Assembly: GCF_021018805.1 (NCBI RefSeq)
Contig: NC_086251.1
Span: 18,395,098-18,459,097 of the forward strand
Source: Prinia subflava
Taxonomy: Eukaryota > Chordata > Aves > Passeriformes > Cisticolidae
Direction of reading: 5' to 3'
DNA length: 64,000 nucleotides
Positions 27,441-40,850 of the stretch are shown in pieces (the first letter of the stretch is position 1; every line of letters begins with the position of its first letter). The notes under the pieces are model-generated. The model saw only the letters and a program-made list of their open reading frames with translations. It did not search any database and was not told the DNA's origin. Both the position numbers and the translations under genes were made by a program.

Positions 27441-30400
27441 CCTGGTACTGGGAAAGCAAGCAGTCACAATCAGAAGTGTGACAGAAGATCTTCTGTCACC
27501 CAAGCCTCCCTTCACACATCACAATCATGCCGAAATAATGAAGTAGTGCCTGGGACACACAGTGGGAGCTGAGGTCATGAAAGTACAGAGGAATCTCCTT
27601 ATGGAGCTCAGCATCCTGCTTCAGTCTGGGGCACCAGCACCAAGCTGTGTGTGCTTGGAAAGCTTTATGTTTCATGAAGTGACAATTATAAACAAAAAAA
27701 AGCCACCCTCTTTATCATAATTCTGAGTCCATCTGCAGGAAGGAGGTGAAATGCTTTTGTGCCAATCTGTAATGAGCCTCAGGTTTTATATCGCATAAGG
27801 AATTTTGCTCCGAAAAACCATCTCTTGTGAGGGTCTCACCCCAGGGTGATTTACTGAGAGATGTGTGCTGGGCTTTTGTTCTTCCCATGACTTTTCCCTA
27901 AATGCAGTCTGGAATTAGATATCAAGCTCTGACTTCTTGTATATGCTTCTTGTCTATATGAAGAAATATGAAAACTCTCAAAATCCTGATTAAAACCATC
28001 ACCCAAACCCCCATGGCAGTGTATTTCCATCAAGATGTCTAACTAGCCCTGTGGCTATGAAGCTACATTTCACTGATGATAATCTGTGAGAATCAAGAAC
28101 AGGAGCTACCCCTTTCCCTGCAAATGGCCCTACAAGAAAAATCAATCCTTGCCCTGACAAAAAGAAAAAGAAACAAACACCCCACACAGAACACAGAACA
28201 AATAGCCTATTTTCCTCTAAAATCAGTGTAATCCCAAAGAGTTTCTAACTCCAGTACGGATCCTGATAGAAAATAGCATCTCTGCTTTGACCCCTCTCAG
28301 AGCAGACACACGTACATCCAGTTGAGCTCAATTAGACAGCAAGATTTTCTTATTACTGAGTCTTCTCAATTGAAACATCTCCAAGATAATGTTGCTTCTA
28401 CCTGGCTCTGACTGCCCAGAATTTGAGCATAGATTTGCTTTCCCCTTCAGTGCACTGGCACCATGATTTACATGGTGATTTTGCTTTCAGCCCCAATTTT
28501 TATTCAGTTCCTCCAGCCAGTGAGAAAGCATTTTTAATTGCTCATTGGGGACAGCACAATAAAGATGTCTGAAAACCCAGGACAGGGAGCACGTGGCCAA
28601 GCCTTTGGCTCTGCCATGCTGGATGGTTTGATGCGTCACCCACTGAAGTCTGTGGGAGTCTTTCATTAACTTCAGTGTGACTTAAAATGACCTGGTAGCC
28701 TGTGGTGCCCTATGCCACTCGGGTATCCAGGATTAATTCCTTTTGTTCAGTTCTGCTAAGAAAAGCTGTTTGAGGTGTCCAAGCCTTGGGCACTCAAAGA
28801 ACTTTCAGATCTTGCTAGACTTCAACCATGTGCACCTCTAGCACATAAGGGCATAAAAGAAAATAAAAGGTAAGAATTGACCTTCAGTGCAGTGACTCCT
28901 GCCACTCAGGGGCAGCTGCAAAGGCTCTTCTTGGGGCTGGTGTTTGGAAGCAGCACAGTATTTACATGGGAGCAAGTCTTGTTTAAACCCTCATTGCTTT
29001 CTCCTTCACACTTCCCTGCAGAAATACATAGGGAATGTAGAGCCAAGTCATGCAGAAAATTAGGGGTGTGCACCCCTAATCTAATTTCTCCTCCACAAAG
29101 ACACATCTTCCAGAGTCTGTCAGTCGTCCTTTGTGGGGAGCTACACCTTGTCTTGTGCTGTAGGTCACAGGCAGCTGGGGTAAAGCCACCGAGATCCCAA
29201 GCACCACACCGGTTTCCCTACAATTACTGCCAGGATATAGCTGCTCCTGTGTTCAACACTGAGTCAGGGAACAGCCAAGCCAGAAAACTCATGCAGGAAA
29301 GCCCTTCATTTATCCCTCCCAAATACGATGCAACTGTTTTAATAAAATGGGTTCATTATTTCCTGTTCTTTACAAGGTGAACTACTAATGATCAAAGAAA
29401 GGCATGGAACAGCTGACAAAAAGCTAAAAGCCCACAGACTTTAAGGAGCTCAAGAACTCTGGCCGTTATTTAACAAAGTGGAAATGGCTGTGGTCAAACC
29501 TTTCTGTAGGCACCAATGATTTTGAATTAGTACACTGTCCATCCCACAGGCTGGATTTAGAGTTAGGAAGAATAAATACTGAATACCTTCTCTTTGGAAA
29601 TCAGATCTCCTTCTTTTAAAAGCAGGTCTACTTGGAGAACTCCAAGAAACTAAGTACTTCTAGAAAAACTTTACATAAATCAGTGCCAGGAGTAGGACAG
29701 CTGTGCTCAGCACTCACTTGTAGATACTGACCTTTCATAAGCTGCCGCTTTCCATATTTTCTAGTGGTTCACCACAGCTGTATCTATAAGCTTTGAATTT
29801 CTTCAGAGATTACCTAAATGTCACTCTCCTTGCCAGCATCTCTCCAGAGACACGTTCCAAGTGCATGAAGCTCAACAGGAATCTTTCCTGAAGTACTTTG
29901 GGTCCATCCTATTCCACTACCTCTTTGCGTTTTCCAGGCTGGTCCACAGCAGCAGCAGAGACTTCCTTTGCCCATCTCCACGTAACATCATTGCTCGAGT
30001 CTTTCAAAGACAGAAAAAGGCTTCAGCTCCTGGTCTGTGTGTTTTGGGACAGGCCTTGACAAGAACATACAGAGTAGTTAATGTGAGCCTTGGGCAACCA
30101 GTGTAATGCCTGTTTCCCTTTCTGAACCCCTGGGATGGCACATCTCACTCTTCAGAAACCATCAGAGATGAGCAACAAGGAGTAGCCTAACCTCACCCAA
30201 CCCCTGGTGTCTTCTTGCGTCCTTCTTATCAGCAACCCCTATCATATATCCTCAAATCTTAATGGAATATTTTTAACTAGATTTTAAAAAGTCAATTTTT
30301 GACACTAAGCAGAGCCCAGTGTGGGAACTGCTGATGGAAAGCTGCTGCCCTGGGCTTTTGCAGCAATTTAGAGATCAGCAGCATCACTGTACCCAGCAAT

Positions 30401-32011
30401 CCAGAAGGTTTGTAAGAACACAGCTAAAGCCCAATTATCCCCAGCTGTTTACTGAAAGCTGCCTTAGAGTGCCTCCCCCTTCTTTTTTCCTTTTTAATGA
30501 AGTCTTCCTTGCAGCAGTGTGTGTGAAAGTGTGCTCCTTCCCAGGCAGTGAGAGGAGGGAAAAAGGAGGAACATCCACTTTATGGAACCAGGGGGTGAAG
30601 GGTAATCAGAGCAGTGGCACCTACTCAGGGCTGAAGGCTGCCCTGATGAAACAGGGTGTGCTCCTCCCCACACGGAGCAGCCCCCACCCACCAGCTGATG
30701 GGCTCTGCCCAGCCCCTCACCAATACCATAACAGGTACAGCCAAGCCCTTGAGCCTCCCATTTCCAAAGAGAGTGGGGATTCAGAACTTTTGTAGTTGAG
30801 TTTATACATTTATAGGCAGCAATGCAATGGCTAATGCTTGGACTGGAGGTATAACAAGAGGTTTTGCTGAAATTCCCCCGGAAAATTTAAAAACAAAAAT
30901 CAAATGAGTGCTGCTCAAGGCTGTAGGCTTTTCCTTGTAATGAGATATGCAGCTGAAGCAATTACTAACTTTATTTTTTTAAAAGAAGCAATAGCAGTTT
31001 GACTAGGAGGTCTTCCTTCAGGAATGAGCTAGTAAATGAAAGCATTAAGTTAATAAGGGCTTGAGTGCTTCAGATCATTACAGAGATGGCCTACAGCTCC
31101 ACACTTCACCAACTTGATTTTTTTTTTTAGTATTATTGTCAAAACAGCTTAAAGAAAAGCCCCTTTGGATCCATTCAGCATTAAATGCAGCCTAGAAAAA
31201 TGGCGGCTTTCCTCCATTAAGCAACATTTTTAAAAGCAAAAAACCAATAATTAAATTCCACTGATGAAAAATTGCTTCTAATAAATAAAGATAAACAGAT
31301 GCCATTGGCCTTGGCAGCTTTCATGTCAGCGACCTGAGCTGCTACTGAACCAAATGAATGTGGTGCTGCAGGAGCTGGGAGCAGCACCCTGGAGAAACTC
31401 CCATTTCAACTACAGCCAGAGACATCTTGGGATATCATTCCTGGTGTTTGAGCACCAGCCAGGGTGGTTCCTGCCAGCCTGGCACCCCCACGGTTAAACC
31501 CCCTTTATCCTGCCTTCATCTCAATCTCCTGCTGGGCAAACCTGCCTTGGGACAGGTCCAGGACTGGGATCTGTGCTGTCCAGAACAAAGCTGGAACCTG
31601 CACCCAGGATCAAGGTGGTCATGCAGTGCCTGATGGAAGGTCCTTCGGGATGGCTGGGGCCAAACCAGCCCAGAGCCAGCACATCAGTTGTGTTTACCCT
31701 CACCCCCTGCCCCCAGCCAGGGCAGCATGCCCAGCAGGACAACAAACTCCTACTGCTTCCACATCCCAACCAGGGCACATCTCCACAAAAGAAGGAAGCT
31801 CTCCAGGAGATACCTGGACAGCAGAGTTCTTCCTTCTATTGGAGAATTCTTATAAATTATCATCCTTTTTCCCTCCCATTCCATCTCCCTCAGGCTCATT
31901 CTTAACTCAAACCATCTGAAACTTATTCTAAACTCTGAATGTGATCAACTAAACATAACCAGAGAGAGCTTCAGGCCTTCACTCCCTTCTATGCATCCAC
32001 TTCCAGGGGGG

Positions 32012-32398
32012 TTCAGAGAATCAATGAGGTTGGAGGACCTTTGAGGAGGATGAAGCCCAACCTGTGACTGAACACCCCATGTGAACAAGATCATGGCACT
32101 GAGTGCCACATCCAGTCTTTCCTTAAACACCTCCAGGGACAGTGACCCCACCACCTCCCAGGGCAGCCCAATCCAGTGCATAATCACCTTCTGTGAAGAA
32201 ATCCCTCCCTATGTCCAACGTGACTCTCCCCTGGCACAGCTTTAGACTGTGTCCTCTTGTCCTGTCACTGTTTGCCTGGGGGAAGAGACCAACCCCCACC
32301 TGGCTACATCCTCCTTTCAGGAACCTATAGTCACCCCTGAGCCTCCTTTTCCTCCAGGCAAAACAATCCCAGCTCCCTCAGCCAAGTTCCAGAAGCAG
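32012..32398 (-). mobile_element. CR1 LINE 3' end, 5'-truncated, minus strand
   Basis: About 390 bases follow the CR1 3' consensus in antisense: GAATCAATGAGGTTGGAGGACC, then a region on AACACCTCCAGGGACAGTGACC, then CCTGGGGGAAGAGACC and CCAGCTCCCTCAGCC near the right end. The element therefore points left, with its 3' terminus near 32,012. Like most CR1 copies it is cut off at its 5' end and has no reverse-transcriptase remnant here. Confidence 0.88.
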
Positions 32399-35300
32399 GG
32401 AAGTCATATTGCCTATGAGGTTACAATTGCAATATCACAAACTTAAGCTGGTTATTTCTTTCTTCTTTATTTTAAAAGCTACAATATTCAGGTAGCTCAA
32501 GGAAAAATAACCTTTGGATTTTGTCTGCTCATAAATCCATCACAACAGCTTGGGGGAAAACAGTAAATAAGATATTGGAAGAAGAGCACAAGAGGCCAAA
32601 AGAAGAGCATCTGCCTCTGGACGTGCTATTTGCAACCAAAGTCAGGTAGCAGGCTGTGATATTAGTGTGTGGTATTGATTTGTTCTTAATCCAGAGAAAT
32701 GCCCCTGTAATGAACTCTGCTGTGCCCTTAATGATTTCATATTGAAGGATGTTAGGTACCTTGCTCATAACAGAGTAACAGCAATTCCAAAAATAGCAAT
32801 CCTCATAATAAAATGTTATTGAGAATCCTGAATTTCAATATAAAAGGGACTCTGCTGTACTCAAGGGCTTACAAGATACAAATGCATACTTTAAAAAGTT
32901 GTATTAAAGTCATGTTGGTACCTGAGTTACAGAGACACCGTGAGATGCTACTCCAGGGAGCAGCTGAGCCCCAGGTCCCCAGGAAACTTTTAGGCAGATG
33001 TAGTACAGGCTGGATTTAATCCCACCAGATGACTGGGGCTGGATGTCTAGAAAGAGCTGAGGTGCTTTTGCAAGCTGCCTGTGAGGGCAGGAGAGTGTGG
33101 CTGCGGTGCTCCTCAGCAGCCATCAGGGACAGCATGGGAACAGGATGCTGGGCCAGGTGCCACGTGCCTGGTCCTGGCTCTGCTGCTCATCCCCAGCCCT
33201 TGGCAGATGCCCCTTCCTAGATCACCACCAAGCTGCCACTGCACCTGGTGCATGGAGAGAGGGCGGCCGCCGCCGGCTCCCCAGTGAGAAGATTCCCACC
33301 AAGAGCTGGGCCACCACAAGGAACTCAAGAGCTTGGAGCACCAGGTCTAAGGTTGACTCACTGGAGGTGATTCCCCAGCCTCAGCTTTGTCAGTGCTGCA
33401 AACAGCAGCCCCAGGTTAAGCCTGGCAGGTTTCCCGGCCTCTATCAGCACAGAGCTCGTCCTGCAGGCTGGCCCAGGGGGCAGGAGCACAGCGGCTGGGA
33501 AGGATGGTGGGTCCCCATCTCCCACCACAGGGTTGGTGCCAGAGCCCCTCTCCTGGACTAGAGGAGCAGAAGGGAAGACCCAGCCCTGCAAAGAGATGCT
33601 GCAGAGCTGCTTTAAGCCTTCAAGTAACCCTCAGGCACCAACCAACCTTTTTAAGAGCAACCAGGGGCATCTCCTGCCACCTCTGGCAGGACTGGGAACA
33701 GGATTAATTAGCTGGAGGAAACAAGGGGTGAACGTTTGCCTCCTACAAGCCCCCAAAACAAGCTCAGAGCTTGGTTTTTAGCTTATCCAGGATGTAGGCT
33801 GGGAAAAACCCCATTAGCTCTATTATGCCTTATTAAAACCATAATTGTCCTTATTACAGCCCATTGTTCCTGACCCCTGCCCAGAGGGTGATGTCACCAG
33901 GCTGTCCCTACCTGCAGGGTCTGTGTGTGGGGCAGGTGGGAGTGCCTGAGGGGGCTGTGGCGTACTGTCTCCTCCAAGACCCATTCCTGGGGAAAAGTGG
34001 TATTAAAAACTGGACCAGAACAGGGAACTTGTTACCCTGAACTGGCTCTAAGCAGGTGAAGCAGGAACTGTTTCCCTCTCCCCAAACCCCCTCTCTGTTC
34101 CAGCCTGGTTCTTGCTAAAGGTTAACCCACAGGCTGGCAGCACCTGGTTCTCCCCAGGGAGACAAGCAGCATCCTTGGACCCTGTCTCTGAGAAAGACTC
34201 TGAATCCTAAAGCAGTGAAAAGAGTGGCAGTGCATGGAGGGCAGAAGCTATTTGCATCCACATTCCAGAAAATTCTGCCTGCAAGAGCAGAATCAAGTTT
34301 ACTCAAAGCTCCAGGCTATGTGAAACCAGAAAAAAATGAGTGATTCTAAGCCAGAATGGTTTTAGAAGAGGAGTGCCACCAGAGTTCAGCGGTTTTGTGA
34401 AGTCATAACTCCTTTGGAGCAGTATTTTTATTGTTACTTACATTACAGGCAGAGCTGAAGAGGTGCAGCTGTGACTGGGGTTCTGTGGAGCTTGGCACAG
34501 CTTGAATAGGCACTAAAAGGAAGCTTTCAATCTAAAAGGACAAGGAAAAGGCAACACTGCTAGGAATTAATTTGTCCATCGTGTGGAGCGGGCCCTGGTG
34601 GGGGACTCGAAGGTGAGAAGGAGCCCAGCTGTCACTCAGGAAGTGCAGGATGGACTTTTCCTGCACTGCTGTCTGCTCCCCCACTCCCATCTAGCCCCAG
34701 CACTAGTACCAGTAAATCTGAGTAGCTGCTCATTTCACCAAAGGGGTCATGAGCTCTGCCAAAAAACCCTGGTACAAGAGGTGTCCTCAAACCTCCAGGC
34801 AGACTGGGGACACAACTCCTGCATTCGAGTCAGAACCAAAACCTTATCCCCGCCAACCCACTGCTCTGCTTGTGAAATGCTGCCTCTTCTCGCCCACATT
34901 TGTTTAAATTCAGTTCACTCCCTGAAGGCAGAGTTGGTTTTTTGGTGTAAAGGGGGCCAAGAACTTACATTTGTTGGAACTGTGATTTTAACAGCCTGAT
35001 CCCGTGACATTACCCGTGGTAAGTGAACTGTAAAATACATGTGAAGATCTATTTAATACATGTGCAACCTTCTTCACTGTTCCATGATTTAGGGCTCTGC
35101 TCCCTGTTTTGGGGTTCAGGATTTTTCAATCTGGAACTGTAGACAAACCTCAAACACTTCTTTTGAGTAATCCTGCCACAACTGCCAGCTAGAGCCTAAA
35201 CAACTGAATCATTCATGAGCCCATCCGCAGAGCACGAGGCATTCAGCAGAGGAAAGAGCACGTCAGCCTCTAACTGGCTGCTATTAAAAACCTGGAAAAG

Positions 35301-37579
35301 GGCGGTGGGAGAGGGAGGAAGGAGGAAAAGGAAATAAATTATGTTGATCATGTTTGTGGAACGATGATGGAAGACGGATGGAAAACACAAAGACAAAATG
35401 TGAATTAGCCTGGGATATCTTAAGACAGTTGGGCACATTTAAATGGGACAAGATTTAATTTACGTGAATATAAAATAGGTCCTGATGATGCTCAGTATGT
35501 AACAGAGGAATAATAGGCAAGAGAAGAACAACAAGAGCTGGGTGTGGAGGAACACGGCTACAGATGTCATTCTGTAGTGACATTAGCTGTTATTTCAGTC
35601 TGGAGGGAACTGAGCTGACATCCTCCAGGAGTGCAGATAGCAGCTGAAGTCCAAACCCTGAGCCTGGTGCCTCATATTTCAGGTCATCATTGCTTAATTC
35701 TGCATCCCAAAATGGGCAGCAAGGAATCAAAGCATGTAAAATAACATGGGAAAGCAACTAGCCACTAAAATCTGCTTGGGAGGGCAAAAAGATGATTAAA
35801 CAGGAAGCTCTCCCAGGAACTGGAGAGGAGGGAGAGGGAACCACGACTCCGGAAGCATCAGGCACATTTTTCTGGTGTCAGATTTCTGGGATAAAGGGGT
35901 TCCAGCCTTTCTGAGCAAAGTGACAAAGAAAATACAAGACTCACCTGTAAGGGTTTCTGTGGGCAGTGGAAATCCTGCAGTGTGGCAGATCTACAGATGT
36001 ACAAACATGCACATAAGGTCAAAGCTATACAGTGTCACCCCACACCTCCACACCCCGTGTCAGCGCCTGCTTTGGCTCTCTCTGACCCCAGGGGCGCAAG
36101 GGGCTCAGTGTGACCCTTAAGCTCCCCCCATGGCTGCCAGGAACACACGTGGGACCGTCAGAGTCTCACCTGGGACTGCAGGGGGCAGGGTTGGCTGCTG
36201 CTATCCCAGTGTGGGGAGAGAGCAGACGGTGGCAGGATCAGGCCCTGCCGGGGTACTATGCCTCGGTGGAAAATGCTCATCTCTTGTCAGCAACATAGTT
36301 CACCACACAGAAAAATGAAGCCTGGAAATGCCTTCTGCTCAGCAGCTCATTTTTGCAGAGAGCAGCCGTAATCAGAAGAGGGAAAGCTGCTGCTCCTGCT
36401 GGCCTCTGCAGCTTCCTTTCAGTCAATGGCAGCAGTGGGAAGGCAGGAGGAGCAGCCTCCTCTGTGGAGCCTTAAGAGGGCTCCAGAAGACCGGAGTGGT
36501 GCACTTGGAATGATGCTGGAATGAGTCACTGAATGCATTCGGGGGGCATCAGCATCCTTGCTGCTCATGTGATTACAGCTCTTTTGAGAGCATTATGCTC
36601 CCTCCCCGCGAGGAATTTGTCATCTTTGAAGGCACCACGTGAATCTGCTCCCCGTTGCCTCAATGGCCAGCTGGGAGAGAGCATTCTCCTTTGCCATTTC
36701 CCCAGCAGGCTGTATTTGTCCTGTCACACCAGGGAGGAGAGTATCACTGCCTGAGCCTCGACTTGCTCTCCACTGCTGCAGCCTTGCTTAGTCCCAGCCC
36801 ATCAGCAAAACCAGGGTATTACAATCACCACTGAAGGGAGGCTTCATAAATGGCAAAAGAAAGGGGCACCAAGGCCTCCCTAGGGGGAAATCTCCCCCCA
36901 GTTAAATGGCAGGAGAAGAAAGGGCAGGTCTGTGAACTGGTTTGGGGTTAGAAGCAGCCTTGCAGGGGAGCATAAAGAACTCATCTCGTTTGAAACGGCA
37001 GAACAGAGACTGCCCAAAGCTGGACCCTCGCAGCAACTGCCTACCACTACAGCTCTTTCTTTCCCTGTTATTCCTGAGCAAGCTGTGCTGACCACCTGGC
37101 CACCCCAGGAGCTGAGCTAGCTGCTGAAAGGGCAATGAGCACAGCTGAAATCTCCAGGTCCAAAGCGAGATGTGCCTGTGCTCCTGTCTGAGAGGGGCAA
37201 GCACCCCAGAGACCCGAGGCTGGGGGGTGCTGTAAGACGGCAGCTGCACTTTGATCAGGAACACTGCAGAAGCCCTTTCAAAGTGAAAGGGATATCACTT
37301 TAAAGCAATAGCTTCATGCTTAGAAACACTGTGCTCCAGACGTCACAGACACTACCCCACGACAGTATTGCAGAAAGGGTGCTAATTTCCCTTTGGGACT
37401 CGGAAAGAGTGGCTGTGGCCAAGCTGCGCTCCTAAGGACACAGAGGGGAACAGGACAGCTCTTCCTTCTCGGTTTGTGCTCCACCTTCAACTCAGCCCTC
37501 CTGGAAATGGGGCTTGGAAGCAGGTCCCATAAATGTACACAGTCACATTCCTGTCTTCCCCAATGCATCCCAGGAATGC

Positions 37580-37935
37580 AGAGCAGTCCCGCAGCGCGGC
37601 ACTGGCTCGCTCACTGGCCTCTCCTGAGCCAGCCGGCTCTGTCTCCCGTGCACAGGCAAACACGCCCGCGGGTGTTTTTGGCGGAAGCCTGTGCTCCGAG
37701 CCGAGCGCAGCCCAGGCCCAGCGGCCAGCCCGCCGTGCGAGAGCGGTGCGGTGCCGCAGCCCGAGCGGCGGGCCCGGCTCTGGGCCCGGCTCTGCGCCTG
37801 GCGGGCCCGGCGCTCCCTGCCCTGAGGGCTCCGGGGCGGGCAGCGCCGAGCCCCCGGCGCCCCCGCGCGGCCGCGGCGCGCACTGCGGGCGGGACAGCCC
37901 TGAGGGGATGAGGGGAGCTGCTCCCGCTGCTTCAC
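37580..37935. promoter_or_regulatory. Orphan CpG island between POLR2L and CD151
   Basis: About 350 bases are very GC- and CpG-rich, with GGGCCCGGCTCT repeated in tandem near 37,770 and dense GCGGCCGCGG-type sequence near 37,865. It is about 2-3 kb beyond the 3' end of CD151 and is not at the 5' end of any gene I can identify. A plus-strand CTCAG followed by GTCAAA near 37,946 is a weak possible splice donor. Open frames through it are compositional. It may be the promoter of an unannotated noncoding RNA, an enhancer, or the remnant of a promoter. Confidence 0.7.
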
Positions 37936-37994
37936 CCGCCCTTGCTCAGGTCAAAATCCCACGCAGCCTCCAAAAGGACACATTTATACCCCCG

Positions 37995-38280
37995 CGGCAG
38001 CTGATAATACGCTAATAACTACCAATACTAATAAATCTGCTATTAATTCTAATAACAATCATAGTGTTAGGTTGCAATAGGTGATTATACTACTGGATCC
38101 TAAAACATGGTATTGTAAATTGAATTTAATAGATCTCAACAGTAAAATTTTTGATAATTGTATTAATAGCTAATACCGACACTAAAAATGCCAATGCTTA
38201 CAGGAGATGATAATAAACACTAATAAACTAATATTACTAATTAATGAATGCTAACAAAGCTAATAACCCCCCTGTCACTA
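37995..38280. repeat. AT-rich degenerate (TAA/CTAAT) repeat tract
   Basis: TAATAA, ACTAATAA and CTAATA words recur through nearly 290 bases, with decay between them. It begins within about 60 bases of the CpG island. It looks like an old TAA-type microsatellite or an A/T-rich satellite remnant. Confidence 0.65.
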
Positions 38281-38744
38281 CCCTGACAGGACAGAGGGCA
38301 ATGATGGGTGACACCGCAGGCCTCTGGGTGACCCTGAGGCCTTGGGCTCCCCTGGACTGCACTGGCACGTTTTGATCCATTACTCCAAACTGCCCCTTCT
38401 CATTAGGCCCAAGCTCATAATAATTAACCTCTGTTATCAGAGCCTCAAATGCCCTCGAGTAACCCCTCCCAGGGACTCCAGTGACCTCAAGGACCCCTGA
38501 GGTTCTGCCCCCTCAGCTCCCGGGGGGAGCAGCCTGCAGCATCCCACACCAGCTCTCATATCCAGGCTGGCAGGGGCAGGGATGTGAAGCAGGCTCTGCC
38601 CCAGCTTCCCTCCCAGCCTGGTCCCTCTGTTCATCTTCTCACGGAGCTGGCTCCTCAGCAGCAGGATCTGAGCAAGCAGAGAACTCACCTGGCTCCTGGG
38701 AGCCCTTCAGGTGTGCCACACACAGTCAGTACAGAGTCTTAAGC

Positions 38745-38750
38745 TTTATT
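38745..38750 (-). terminator. CD151: Alternative distal poly(A) signal for CD151
   Basis: TTTATT on the plus strand is AATAAA on the minus strand, about 2.04 kb after the CD151 stop. Use of this site would give a longer 3' UTR than the nearer hexamer at 39,370. Confidence 0.3.
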
Positions 38751-39369
38751 TTTCTATTGGCCAGCAACTTAAACTGGGTTAAAAAAAACCAAAAGCGATG
38801 AATATTGTTACACAGAGAAAAAGTATAAAACAACTCAGTGGACAGAAGCCAACTTACTGTTCATGTCTCATTCTTCCTGGCCTCTCCCAACCCTGTACAA
38901 TGTGTTTGAAGGGAATGGGCAAAGGCAGCTATGAAGATATGCTTAAGAAATCAGAAATATTGCTTCAAGCAACATGCTCAATATTTTCCTCTTAGTTAGT
39001 AGTCAATACTTGTTAAGGAACTTTACTATAAAACAAGAAATAATTTAGAGATTTCTCCTTTAGATCATTACAGAATAATTTAGATTTCTTTCTTACTGTT
39101 GTGGAACCAAGGATACACCTCAGTTCCTCCACCTCTCTTTCTGCATTAGTTGAGGATTATTTCATAGGACTGATAATGGAGGAGTTTCAGATTGACCTGC
39201 TCTGAATTTTAACGTGTCACCCTTTAGCTCCAGACCACGATTTTTGCTCTGTGAACCCCACGATGCTGCAAGACCCTTTACTGGTCTGGATGATTCTGCT
39301 TAAGCTGGCTGGCTGCTGCTGGGGACAGGGCTCAGCCAGCACTGCAAAAAGGCCAGAGGAGGGAAGAAA

Positions 39370-39375
39370 TTTATT
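39370..39375 (-). terminator. CD151: Candidate CD151 poly(A) signal
   Basis: AATAAA on the minus strand, about 1.42 kb after the CD151 stop codon. It is the first canonical hexamer I found downstream of the coding region. Transcript ends are needed to choose between it and the distal one. Confidence 0.45.
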
Positions 39376-40703
39376 TATGAGCGTCTGAGCTTATCTTCAC
39401 TGCTCAGAAACACCCAACTCCCCTTTCTACTGATTCATGAGTGTAACAGGCATACCAGGAAGGAGGGAACAAGACAAGAGGAACACAAGATCCTGTGAAT
39501 TCAGGCTATGATCCTGCTGGCACCAAGTCCATGACAATGTCTGTGTCCTGTAGGTATCCAGGACCCCAATGCAGAGACAATATTTAATTAAAACCTATTC
39601 CTCAGCAGCAAACAGCTAACCCAGCACTACCAATTGAACAAGTACACTGGGGCAACTGGTTGAAACTGACTTTTCTGACTTTCTTGGCAGTACCAAGTAA
39701 AGTGAGCTTCCAGACAAAGCCAGGAAACCCTCAGGTGATTAACCCTCAAGCTCTTTGGAGGCTAAAAAACATTGGTGTATATCCATTTCCTGCCAAGGGA
39801 GGCAAACCTGGAGGTTTTAGTTGGAAAAAGCAAACCAAGGGAACCTCTCAACATGTAACAGATGAAAAAGGTATTTCCACTAACTGAGCAGGCCAAAGGG
39901 TGGCAAGATATGGCAGCCCCAAAAAAGACCAGCTCTTCACCAAACCTCATCAGGGGACAGGGAGGTGGAAATAAGAGTCCTCAGTCATGCTGGAAACCAG
40001 TCAATAGAACAGACTAGACCCAAAAAAGGCAGTCCATCATCTTTGCTTCAGAACTGCTGGGAAGCAAAAGGCCTCTTGTGGCTCCTAATGGCACTGTGTT
40101 GGAGAAGGCTTCAAGGAAGAGGAGGAAGAATTGCTGAGAAATCCTAAGGCACCCACGACATCTTGGCAACACGAGTGTCACAACTAGATTTCAGCTGCAC
40201 CAAGTTGTGCTCCCAGTTGACTGGGCAAGCAGCTCCTGCTCCCAGTAACCAGGCAGGCATCCTCTGTGGTGGAGAACAGCTGTGTTGGGACATTGGTGCA
40301 CACTCAGGAGGAGGGAGAGAGAGAAATCTTCCATGTATGAGAAACTCAGCTCTGGCCCCAGCACAGTGCAGAACCATCATCCGTCCTCAAAGTCAATGCC
40401 TGGAACTGCTGAGCCACTGCTCAAGAGAGCAAACCATGACTCTTGTACAGCATCCTGATAGCTTCATGTTGCTCTGGAAAAGCCTCAAGGGAAATGGCCT
40501 TGGATAAATCTTGCTTTGTAGTTATATCAAGGGACTGTTTGCTAAAGCTTCCAGCAGAAGATCTGCAGCTCTTTTGTTTCTTGACACTGAAGAGGACCTG
40601 CTGAACTCCTGGCTGCCCTGTACACAGCAAAGAGGGTGACCTTCCCCAGGGGGGCAGCTAAGGCATTCAATTACAGAGCCAAGTCCTCAAGTTGCAGACA
40701 CTT

Positions 40704-40721
40704 TGGTGGTGGTGGTGGTGG
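40704..40721. repeat. (TGG)6 microsatellite in CD151 3' UTR
   Basis: Six perfect TGG units, reading CCA on the transcribed strand, lie about 70 bases after the CD151 stop codon. Confidence 0.9.
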
Positions 40722-40790
40722 AGGAGACTGGTCAGGTTGGCAGGTGCTAAGGGAAGTGGCAGAGGGGGAGCGACAGAGCTCTCACAGCTA

Positions 40791-40850
40791 CTAATATGGT
40801 TCTGACTTTAAACTCTTGTACAAGCAGCAGGTGAAAATCATCCCAAAGAT
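40791..40850 (-). CDS. CD151: CD151 coding exon 7 (C-terminus)
   Basis: Encodes residues 234-252 and a TAG stop: the end of the fourth membrane span, paired cysteines 241-242, and a tail ending SLKSEPY where human has SLKLEHY. The tyrosine-based YKSL sorting signal is kept. The acceptor reads CTGCAG before ATC. Confidence 0.93.
   Translation of the reverse strand: MFGMIFTCCLYKSLKSEPY

Larger units (their letters stand above)
24222..39369. other. Spacer between convergent POLR2L and CD151; no gene recognised
   Basis: The two genes face each other across about 15 kb. I see no coding exon of a known family on either strand. The spacer contains two small CpG clusters (about 24.6-24.8 and 25.6-25.8 kb), an LTR at 26.9 kb, a CR1 3' end at 32.0 kb, an orphan CpG island at 37.6-37.9 kb and AT-rich (TAA)-like DNA at 38.0-38.3 kb. 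The remainder looks like ordinary intergenic sequence. A noncoding RNA, perhaps starting at the CpG island, cannot be excluded. Confidence 0.6.

Noticed and set aside
28877..29380. Open frame of 167 codons in the spacer
   Set aside because: It begins at TTG, shows no recognisable domain, and has no promoter or splice context.
37393..38015. Open frames of 160-172 codons across the orphan CpG island
   Set aside because: Compositional: Ala/Arg/Pro-rich, with overlapping frames on both strands and no domain.
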